From Saturnia japonica (lineage: Eukaryota > Arthropoda > Insecta > Lepidoptera > Saturniidae): a stretch of DNA of 64,000 nucleotides. The position numbers were made by a program, and so were the translations under genes. Positions within the stretch are counted from its first letter, which is position 1. Each line of letters starts with the position of its first letter. This document shows positions 12,733 through 24,900 of this stretch, piece by piece. Where the stretch lies: the NCBI GenBank assembly GCA_033032175.1, contig CM065320.1, positions 6,014,001 to 6,078,000 on the forward strand. The letters are read 5' to 3'. A model generated the notes under the pieces. It worked only from the letters and a program-made list of their open reading frames with translations. It searched no databases and had not been told where the DNA came from.

Positions 12733-15700
12733 CTTGAAGTAATAATTTGGAAGTTTTACTACCTACTAAACTGAATTCAAAACTTAATTTTTTACTGAAA
12801 AAACTGGTGTAACATTTCACCTAAACCAAGAAAAAATCTATAAAACTAAAATTTATGAAGGTATAAAAGTATTGCATATTATCGGACTTAGCACATTTTA
12901 AATTTCACGATTACTTATACATTCTGCTACACTTATAGTTTGGTTTAAAAACTGTGTCTTTACTAATATTATAAAGATCTTTGAATGTCTGTTTGTAATG
13001 GGTAATAATTTCTGGAACTACTGAACGATTCTGGAAGTTTTTTCTGTGTTAAAAAGCTACCTTCTAAGTGACATGCGCTATATTTTCCAACCATTATGTT
13101 TTATATTGTAATTAACTCGTACGAAGTCGCAGGCGCGTGCTAATCTTACATACAAAGAGCTTTTTGTAGTAAGGATCGGCAGGGCGCGGTTCTAACTAAG
13201 GATTTGTATGAAATTTTGTTTATACAGATAATATTTACCATCGCAGATTGTCTAGATCTGTTATTTGATGACTACTTTTTCAGTACGTTAGTATGTTTGT
13301 ATGTAATTCTTAAAAAATTATACTTTAAAATCTGACCCAATGTGTCAAAAGTAATAAATAAGTCAAGTTTTATCTACTGGTTACCTATTATCTATTTTTT
13401 GAGTTCCGCATCAAATCTGTATATAATTATAATAAAACAGTAGGTATATTTTTCCAGAATTTACCTATACTGAAATACTGGGAATATAAATATTTATTAG
13501 GATGATGAGAGATAAGAAACAAATTGCATGATAGGAGAATGTTAAGGACCATGCAGTAATAGTACATTATGGTACAAGTGTGCGAAGTTGGTGATTACCT
13601 CTGTGGCGCCATTGAGATCCGAGCCGTTAGGTGAGAGTCTTAAGAGAGCCGAGGACGGTAATCACCAATACACGTGTATCATCATACGACGTTTTTCAAC
13701 ACACTTGTGAAGAAAATAATAATAAAAAATCATTCATCATCATTCAATCAAAGATTACGTGACCGCACGCGGTTAAAGCAGTTCGGGAGGGCCTCAACTT
13801 CCGATTTACGTAACAAAAATCAATTTTTAAGACTATCTGAGAGAGAGAGAGAGAGATAGAGAGCCTGGTAGTTCCAGAAATTAGCGTGTTTAAACAAACA
13901 AACAAAAAAACTTTTCCGCTTTATTATATTAATATAGATAATTAATATAATAAATAAATAAATTATTACTGAACAATACATATTTATATTTTACACATTT
14001 TCTTCAGCAAACGAAGTATGGAAGAAGTTTGGTTACAAATTATACGGCAATGTAGAAAAGAAAACAACTGGAATTTGTCTAAATCTAGTGAAATTTGCAG
14101 TAATCATTTCAAACTTAATGATTTATATATTACTAAAGCCGTACCAAAAAATATTATTCCTGTGTAGCTGTAAATACTATATTGAAATCGTTTAAGCTTA
14201 CTAAATCGTAAAAAAATCCATGGCAACCACATTTTTTTAACTTCATGCAGTTTTTTTTCTTAGCATAACTGTACTTCACGCTTTAACTGTATATAGCTAG
14301 TGACAAATAATTTGTAACAATAGAAAATAGTTTTAGTACAGTAAGGCGTTAGGCGACTGCTATATTTTACCTACAAGTAACTATTTTATTCTTTACTTTT
14401 GTTCGAGTCACCAAAAGTTCAAGAAGAACTCTACCTACTGAAGCAAAAGTTTCAATATTCGTAATTAAACTTTGTGATAATTTATCAAAACAATTTTAGT
14501 GCAAATATTATTGGTTATACGATTGTTCTACACCGATACCGTAAATACTAAATAATGTGTTAAAAGGGCATAGACGTTAAAGCACGCAACTGTTTTATAA
14601 TAGGTCTTTACCTATGAAATTGCCGTTCTGCAGTACTGGCCATTTCAAATCAAAATAATTTTTGTTTGGCTAAGAATTCTAATTTCAAATTAATTTTATT
14701 TTAAAAACATGGAATTCTTTTTCCAAAAGTAGTCATTTGTTTATTGATTAGTGTTACATTTTCATCGCATTTCAATCTTTTTTATCATCATGGATACGTT
14801 AAAAATTCGAGTAATTATGGAATATGAGTACCGTCGTGGCAGCAACGCGGCACAAGCGGCACGCAATATCAACGACGTTTACGAAGCTAACACTACAAAC
14901 CAACGCACCACCTGTTATTGGTTTGCTCGCTTCCGTTCTGGGAATTTTGACCTGAAAAATGAACCTCGCGGTTGTCCGAAGGCTTTGGTCGACAATGACG
15001 AATTAAAGGCGATTGTGGAAGCTGATGATACACAATCTACGGCTGTATTAGCAGCAGCTTTCGACGTTAGCGTCAAAACAATATTGGTGCATTTGTATCA
15101 AATTGGCAAGGTAAAAAAGGTTGACAAATGGGTGCCCGACGAACTTATGATCGCCAGCGCGAAGTACGCGTCGAGACGTGCCTTGCACTGCTCGACAGAC
15201 ACACAAATGAAGGAATTTTTAACCGCATTGTTACCTGCGATGAAAAATGGATTCTGTTTGATAACCGCAAGCGCTCAGCAAGTTGGTTGGATCCTGGTTC
15301 AGCACCTAAACAAGCCCTAAACGAAAACTTACCCCTAGAAAAGTTATGGTCACTGTTTGGTGGTCTAGCGCCGGTGTGATTCATCACAGCTTCTTACCAA
15401 ACGGGGTGAGCATTACTGCAGATGTGTACTGTGAAGAACTGAACACAATGATGGAGAAGCTGGCACATCTCCAACCAGCATTGGTCAATCGCTCATCTCC
15501 GCTGCTCCTGCACGACAACGTGCGACCTCATACTGCACAGCAGACGGTCTCCAAGTTGCAAGAACTGGGGTTGGAAGTTCTCCGTCATCCGCCCTACTCA
15601 CCAGACCTTGCACCTACAGACTACTACTTTTTCCAGAATTTGGATAACTCCTTGGTGGGAAAAAAATTCAATACCCGAGAGGCAGTACAAAATGCCTTTG

Positions 15701-18700
15701 AAGAATTTGTTGACTCCCGTCCAGCTGATTTCTTTAAGAAGGGCATCAATAAACTGCCACTGCGCTGGCAAAGATGCATTGATTGCATGGGTGATTACTT
15801 CGATTAATACAAATAAAAAATACATGAAAAAAATTCGTTTTCATACAAATCGGCAATTTCATGGGTAAATACCTGATATAAGATTAGTGGTGGCTCGCGG
15901 CTCTGCACGCGTTTGTTACATAGAAATTATTTTCATCCCGTGATTTTATTTTTACTGGTATTATTTATATATCCTATCATATAAGGAATTATATTTATCT
16001 AAATTTCTCGTGTACAAAATTTCATCGAAATCGGTTGAATATGCCAAAAAAGTATCTTGCCATTTTTTTTACGTTTTCCTAAATTATGAGATTGGATAAG
16101 ATTTATCATAAGATAAATCTTATTAAATATATTGCTGAAAAATATTTAAATATTAATTTTCACCTTAGCAAAAAATTAGAGGGATTTCTACATCGTTTGA
16201 AAGTAAACGACAAGTTTATAAAAAACTAACCCAACGTAAGGGATTATAATAAATAAACCATAATTATAAACAATAAATATACATATTTTTCAATTTATTG
16301 TTTTTATTTACCTCTTTACTAAATAAAAAATCTTTCTTTTATACATTTCTCTGTGCGCCAACTGTTTGTTTATCACAATACAAGGTAAGTTGAAAATTTA
16401 ATAAACCCCCGACACAAGTAACCTATTCATGAGACCATTCCAATGAGCCCAAATACGATATCTTTGCTGTAAGTTTGTAAGGAGTTAGGTATCCTACATA
16501 TTCTAGATGACGCTGCAACATTAGGTAAAGGTTTTACTAATATCATTGAAGTAGCAGAAATCCAAATCTCGACTCAATTAGACTTGTGGAAGATGCTCAC
16601 ATCTATTTATCAACTAGAAAAGAGCTGATAATTTTCAAACGGCTGAACAGATTTTCTTAAATAATAACTAAGAACACTCGATCAAATCACCTTTCCGGTC
16701 ACCTCGTCGGTTCAGCTGTTTGTAAGCTACGATGCCACAGAAAGACACACTTTACACTTATAACACTTTTTTTAGTTGGGGGCTTAGTGTAAAGCTTTAC
16801 CAACAGCGGAGTGATGTTGACTCTCTCTATTTAGGTATCCGAGAGTTCAAAAACATTTGTGTAATTTTATTGAAAAAAATGGGAAAATTTTCTTTTCATG
16901 GCAATACTCTAAAAACTCTCGCAGACTTACTTGTCTGCCATTGAGTCACTTTTGTTTTTAGCGGAACTCCGTTCGCCTTTTTTATAGGTCCATGCTTATT
17001 TGGTCATTCTAATTATATGATTAATATTGATCTGTAATGATTAAGGTGATATTTGTTTTGGGAGCTTAAAGTGTTAGAGACAGAAGTTGTTTGTTTATTT
17101 TAAGATATTTATGTTGAATTTTGTTAAAGTTTAACTTCTTACATTTTGACAGATTATTTGAACTTATTTCGATTTTTATGAACGTTTAATTATTTTGTGG
17201 AAAGAAAAAATAATTAAAAAGCAGATTTTTATACAGCACTCTGACTTGCCATTACCTGTTTACAATCTCGAGAACCAGGCATTATCTGTTGACAATCCCG
17301 AAATCCTGGGATTAAAAAAAAGGGCCGCGATCGAATCCTACAGTATAATCGTAGGGACATATTTGATTAAGGACCGATTTTTTAATCGTCAGATAACTTT
17401 CTTTTAGGAATAATTTTGACAAATAATGTATGGAAAACCTGTCAAATGGATAAATTATTCCTCAGATAAAGTTATCTTTTGATTGAAAAATCGGCCGTAA
17501 ATCATTTTAAAAAGTTAATGGACTACCTACAATAAACAAATAATATGGCAACAACATACAAAAAGGTGCGTTGCCAACAGCCGTTTCTGGAGTAGAGTCA
17601 GAAGCTGCCCTCGTGAGCGGTCGACAAAGTGCTGTCGGGTGTACGTCAGTTTCGCTGCGCCCCTTCGACCATTTATTGCTAACTCGCCAAAACCTTCTTG
17701 TATCACGGAATACACTCCATACCTGTATAATAACATAAAGGCTATATTTATTATCGGATCCAAATATAAATTGAATATTTTGGAATAACATTTGTTACCA
17801 AATCAAGCTTTTATGTATGAATTAATAATTAAATATCTGTGCTCTGTATACACACACAAATATTCCTTCCATCTCTTCAGCACATATTCTTCTCCTTTTA
17901 TAAAACTCTGAGTTTGTTGTCTTTCCTCGAGCTAATCTAATCGATTTCCAAAACACTTTAATATTGTCTCGAAAATTATCAGAGAGTCTTCTGTCAAACT
18001 CATCTTTCCGCTCTGTTTTCTTCTTACTGACCACATTTTTCACTAACCCTTAATAATTATGTGAAATTAATGTGAAATTTAATTATGATGCGGACGTTGA
18101 AGTGAAAAAATATGTTAAGTTATATGATATTAAACATTAACATACTAAAAACAATAAATAATTCTGTGCGTTTCATTATGTTCTTTATATTTATTTGCTA
18201 TATTAATTTACCCAAATAACTATCTAGTACCTCTAAAGTAGAGTAATACATAGGGTATAGTACCCAACTCTATTCTATGGTAGTACCCATCATAACGTAA
18301 TAGACGGAAGTATGCTACTTTGTCTCCGTTTGAAAGTCTATTTATAGAATTTTATCAAATAAAGCAAAGTTAAGCGTTGATTGCAGATGCAGAGGTTTCA
18401 TAATGTTAAAATAAATGATTGCGACATTGAACTAAGGTGATAAATAAAACTATTTGAGGAGTTCATTTCTTTCCTTAATTGTTAGAACTCTATTTATTTA
18501 ATAAAAAATAATATATATATTTGGGAAAATGGATAAAATTCATTAAAAAAACAATAGATTAGACTAAGTAACAATAAGTTTTTTATTATAATTAAACATA
18601 GAAATCATTTAGGAACAAAACAATCACCTAGATACAAATTAAACAGATAAAAATCAACTACTTACAGTACCGCACAATTGTCTCGAATCTACCCACTTAA

Positions 18701-18879
18701 ATATTAACACTTAGAGTCCTTGAACGATGTTACCACGACGAATGACAACCGACAAATACGGCCGCGCTATTTTTTTTTTTAAAACTGACTACACTGTTAG
18801 CCTTAGGGGCCCTAAAGCCGCTGCGGCTTTTACAGCTTCACCGGACTTGGGCTGCGCGCTGGTTTTATACCCTTTTAGT

Positions 18880-18925
<46 letters not shown>

Positions 18926-21900
18926 CTGACTACACTGTTAGCCTTAGGGGCCCTAAAGCCGCTGCGGCTTTTACAGCTTCACCGGACTTGGGGGCGAGCG
19001 CAGAGGGCACTCAGCCGCGAAAGTTTTGTGGACGACTCGCAAGAGGGTGCCAAAGTGGCCGGACCTCTGCTCGGGCGGTCGTCGCGTTCGCAAATAGGTC
19101 GCGATCTATTCGAATCCCTACACCTACGATTCGAGCTAACTAAAATATACACATAGGCACGTTCCCTTCCTCCTGGGAGGAAGGAAGGTAAATAACTTTG
19201 GACCCCGCTAGGCCGCCATGGACAAGCTCGGTGATTTGCTGTCATACCAGGAATCAATATTTTCAAATGAGTTTATCGCTACAACCTTGGGTATTAAAGC
19301 TCTGGAAAAAATATATGTCATTTGCACATACCCAGATCTTTTTTGATTCAAAAACATAATTAAGAATCGCAAAATGTTAAACGATTTTTTTTGCTCTTAC
19401 GTAATCTTAATTGAAAATTATGCCATAAAATTCTAAATCATAAACTCTAGAGGCTGTCGGATTCAAAACATTAGATTACTTTGTTAATATTTTTTAAATC
19501 CCATATTTCCGAAAAAATAAGTGTTCATTTTACTCGGCGACCTCCATCCACACAACGCCAGTAGTGCTAGTAGTCAGTACTCATAGCCAGTAGCGAGCTG
19601 TAGTAGTACCCATAGAGTAGAGTAATACAAATGGAAGCAGTACCCAGGGGGAAAAAAGTTATAATATTTCGTTTAGATTAATTTTTTTGATCTCGCCATC
19701 TCATAATTGTGTTCCTAATTATTGCATCAAATATTTATTATTTTATTCACAAGATGGCACAACGAAATCGATTATACTGTCAATGTTAGTGATAAAATGA
19801 TACTAGTCAAGTATAAAACTTTTATTTGATACCGTAGCAGTGGGAAAGAATCGATACTTACTTGTAACTTATAATTTATTTTTTCTAAGAATTAAAGACA
19901 AGAAAAACTTACAATACTTCCTCATACATTTTATGTTTACGAAAATTCTGTTTTTTTTTCAAACTGCTTCCCAAAAACAATTACTTTTCAAAATAATTTA
20001 CCTTTTAAAATACCACTATACTTACTTCTATAGATTTTTTTTTCTAGGGTTTAGAGCAAGAACAACATTATATACATAATTGTATTTTTTTTAAGAAATT
20101 CTGATTTAGTAGGTAGTGAATTTCAAAAACAATTACTTAAAAAATATTTTCTCAACAAATAATTTTCTGAAGCAGTGACCTTTTTGGTAGCATTTCAAAA
20201 CAATCTCTTATTAAGTACAAAGGCGGAAACTATGTATAGAACATGACTGGCGCCTATTTCTACATCGTCGGAAAATGATTTTAATATATTCCATCCGATT
20301 CCCATCTTTCTAATAGGTTTAATTATAACGAACAAATGCAATATGACGTCACATACAGTAAAGTAAACTTTTTAATTAAAACTAGAGATTGTTAAGACTT
20401 CCAATCATGCTTTCACTGCATAATATAAAATCCTACAAGAATTGAAATTTATTCACAAATGAGAAATTTAAATCTGCTGTACGCGAGTACCGATCTGAGT
20501 ACTTTTCACTGATTCTTACGCAATACTCGGGCACAATGTATTGATGTTAAAAATACTTGGTATAGAAATAAAAGTAGGTATCTAGTATGTTCGTGTATTA
20601 AACGATCCATCCCTAGTCAATGTCAGTTATCATTGTCAATGAAAATTTTTGTGTGTTAACGAAATATTTGTTTCTTTTATATGTGATAAACATTCAAAAA
20701 TGCTTTAATAAGACTAATTTCAAGACAGATCAGTTAATGTTAAACTCATTTTCGTCTGTTTCTTTACTTGACCACATTATTTCACTAACCCTTAATAATT
20801 ATGTCGAAATTAATGTGAAATTTAATTATGATGCGGACGTTGAAGTGAAAAAATATGTTAAGTTATATGATATTAAACATTAACATACTAAAAAACAATA
20901 AATAATTCTGTGCGTTTCATTATGTTCTTTATATTTATTTGCTATATTAATTTACCCAAATAACTATCTAGTACCTCTAAAGTAGAGTAATACATAGGGT
21001 ATAGTACCCAACTCTATCTATGGTAGTACCCATCATAACGTAATAGACGGAAGTATGCTACTTTTGTCTCCGTTTGAAAGTCTATTTATAGAATTTTATC
21101 AAATAAAGCAAAGTTAAGCGTTGATTGCAGATGCAGAGGTTTCATAATGTTAAAATAAATGATTGCGACATTGAACTAAGGTGATAAATAAAACTATTTG
21201 AGGAGTTCATTTCTTTCCTTAATTGTTAGAACTCTATTTATTTAATAAAAAATTAATATATATATTTGGGAAAATGGATAAAATTCATTAATAAAAACAA
21301 TAGATTAGACTAAGTAACAATAAGTTTTTTATTATAATTAAACATAGAAATCATTTAGGAACAAAACAATCACCTAGATACAAATTAAACAGATAAAAAT
21401 CAACTACTTACAGTACCGCACAATTGTCTCGAATCTACCCACTTAAATATTAACACTTAGAGTCCTTGAACGATGTTACCACGACGAATGACAACCGACA
21501 AATACGGCCGCGCTATTTTTTTTTTTTAAAACTGACTACACTGTTAGCCTTAGGGGCCCTAAAGCCGCTGCGGCTTTTACAGCTTCACCGGACTTGGGCT
21601 GCGCGCTGGTTTTATACCCTTTTAGTAGGTTTTTTTTTTTTTTTTTTTTGTTTTTTTTTTTTTTTTTTTAGAACTGACTACACTGTTAGCCTTAGGGGCC
21701 CTAAAGCCGCTGCGGCTTTTACAGCTTCACCGGACTTGGGGGCGAGCGCAGAGGGCACTCAGCCGCGAAAGTTTTGTGGACGACTCGCAAGAGGGTGCCA
21801 AAGTGGCCGGACCTCTGCTCGGGCGGTCGTCGCGTTCGCAAATAGGTCGCGATCTATTCGAATCCCTACACCTACGATTCGAGCTAACTAAAATATACAC

Positions 21901-24900
21901 ATAGGCACGTTCCCTTCCTCCTGGGAGGAAGGAAGGAACCGTGCGTATGTGTATTCAGTAATCGGAATGTTTCTACACTAACTAGCGCTAACTAACTAGC
22001 GTAAAAAAAGAAAAAAAAAGGTCCCTCACAGAACCTATGTACCTGTGTGGTGTGCACGTGTGTATGTTCATACGTGTGTAGTGTTGTATGTAGGTAGCTA
22101 AGTGATGCACGTACAGTGTCACTTGTATCGCGCGGGCGGTTGCCTGACCCAAGGGTTTCACACCGAGGAACGGACCTAGGCTTGGGTTACCGCTAGAGAG
22201 GGTGGACGTGACGGGTGTGCTGGAGCGAAATTGACCGCCCGCCCTCTGCGGAGAGAACGGTGGTTACGCGGGCGTGGGCGCTGGTACGCTCTGTTTGGAG
22301 AGACGGATGTGTAATATTTATGGCCCCTTTTAGTAGGGTATTCCTTACTATATTTATATAAAAATCTTGTGTGCGCCTATTAGTGATTGATACTGCATCT
22401 ATGAGAAATTCTGTATTTATGGACGGAAATCATTTATATTTAGAGTATTTAGCGCCATAAAAGAGAATCACAAAATCTGAACCAGATAGGTGACTTTGTG
22501 GTCAAATCATTAGCTAACGGAAAGAACAGAACAATGGCCGCTAGGCCAGCTAGCTAGTTTTATATGTAATACTATATGCGACTGTTAGTGATCGTGTAAC
22601 ATTCGAACGACTTAACCGATTGAAGTCATATTCCCATAATATTTTTATAAAGAAACGATCGTTCATAGCTCTGTTAGGGTCTGATAGGTGGCGCTGTGGA
22701 CCAGTCATAAATTACCGGAGAGGGTAGAACGACGTCTGCCAGTACGGATGTCTGTCGGCACAAGTCATTATATACAATTCCACGTCGTGTTACAAGTATT
22801 ATTGTCTTGTCTTTAATTAAAATGTTATTGCTCATATAATTAGGCACATTAGATTCTAAAGAATGGAATTTAACGTGTAAAAGATAGGCTAGATTTTAGG
22901 CAAAATTACTCTTTTTTTATATCTACCTCCTACATTTGGCTGTTTATGAGATTTCACTACTTTTTATTCACAAGATGGCACAACGAAATCGATTATACTG
23001 TCAATGTTAGTGATAAAATGATACTAGTCAAGTATAAAACTTTTATTTGATACCGTAGCAGTGGGAAAGAATCGATACTTACTTGTAACTTATAATTTAT
23101 TTTTTCTAAGAATTAAAGACAAGAAAAACTTACAATACTTCCTCATACATTTTATGTTTACGAAAATTCTGTTTTTTTTTCAAACTGCTTCCCAAAAACA
23201 ATTACTTTTCAAAATAATTTACCTTTTAAAATACCACTATACTTACTTCTATAGATTTTTTTTTCTAGGGTTTAGAGCAAGAACAACATTATATACATAA
23301 TTGTATTTTTTTTAAGAAATTCTGATTTAGTAGGTAGTGAATTTCAAAAACAATTACTTAAAAAATATTTTCTCAACAAATAATTTTCTGAAGCAGTGAC
23401 CTTTTTGGTAGCATTTCAAAACAATCTCTTATTAAGTACAAAGGCGGAAACTATGTATAGAACATGACTGGCGCCTATTTCTACATCGTCGGAAAATGAT
23501 TTTAATATATTCCATCCGATTCCCATCTTTCTAATAGGTTTAATTATAACGAACAAATGCAATATGACGTCACATACAGTAAAGTAAACTTTTAATTAAA
23601 ACTAGAGATTGTTAAGACTTCCAATCATGCTTTCACTGCATAATATAAAATCCTACAAGAATTGAAATTTATTCACAAATGAGAAATTTAAATCTGCTGT
23701 ACGCGAGTACCGATCTGAGTACTTTTCACTGATTCTTACGCAATACTCGGGCACAATGTATTGATGTTAAAAATACTTGGTATAGAAATAAAAGTAGGTA
23801 TCTAGTATGTTCGTGTATTAAACGATCCATCCCTAGTCAATGTCAGTTATCATTGTCAATGAAAATTTTTGTGTGTTAACGAAATATTTGTTTCTTTTAT
23901 ATGTGATAAACATAAAAATGCTTTAATAAGACTATTTCAAGACAGATCAGTTAATGTTATTATTTATAGTTGATGCATTATAGTTGTACACTAGTATAAT
24001 TTATGGGTTATAGTAGAATCACTCGAATTTTGTGTGAAATTTATTTATGATGCGGACGTTGAAGTGAAAAAATATGTTAAGTTATGTGATATTAAACATA
24101 AACATACTTAATAAAAACAATAAATAATTATGTGCGTTTCATTATGTTCTTTATATTTATTTACCCAAATAACTAGCTAGTACCCCTAAAGTAGAGTAAT
24201 ACATAGGGTAGTACCCAACTCTACTCTATGGTAGTACCCATCGTAACGTAATAGACGGACGTATGCCACTTTCTTGTCTCTGTTTGAAAGTCTATTTATG
24301 TATGAAAATTGCATATTGTGAAGATGAGAACGTGAAAATTTGTGTTTAAACTTTTTAATAATTATGAATTAAATATATTTATAGAATTTTATCAAACAAA
24401 GCAAAGTTAAGCGTCGACTGTAGATGCAGAGGTTTCATAATGTTAAAATAAATGATTGCGACATTGAACTAAGGTGATAAATAAAACTATTTGAGGAGTT
24501 ATGTACTTTCCTTGTTTCTTAGAACTCTATTTAAGTAATAAAAAATAATACTTATATATTTATATAAAAATCTTGTGTGCGCCTTTTAGTGATTGATACC
24601 GCATCTATAAGAAATTCTGTATTTATGGACGGAAATCATTTATATTCAGAGTATTTAGCGCCATAAAAGAGAATCACAAAATCTGAACCAGATAGGTGAC
24701 TTTGTGGTCAAATCATTAACTAACGGAAAGAACAGAACAATGGCCGCTAGGCCAGCTAGTTTTATACGTAATACTATATGCAACTGTTAGTGATCGTGTA
24801 ACATTCGAACGACTTAACCGATTGAAGTCATATTCCCATAATATTTTTATAAAGAGACGATCGTTCATAGCTCTGTTAGGGTCTGATAGGTGGCGCTGTG

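Larger units (their letters stand above)
17995..19186. repeat. Tandem-array block A, copy 1
   Basis: Nearly identical to 20738-21935, including two Jockey 3' insertions on the minus strand (poly-T at about 18770 and at 18889-18922). Copy 1 breaks off at 19186 inside the second Jockey insertion and joins unrelated DNA. The ORF across the poly-T is not a gene. Confidence 0.85.

Noticed and set aside
18727..19143. 138-residue ORF (and its twin at 21466-21891)
   Set aside because: It runs through poly-T tracts (a Phe run) and inverted Jockey 3' UTR. This is non-coding repeat sequence read in a chance open frame.
19840..20079. 79-residue ORF identical at 23061-23300
   Set aside because: Perfect conservation is explained by recent duplication of block C. 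The peptide is low-complexity Phe/Lys/Tyr-rich with no motif or splice context.
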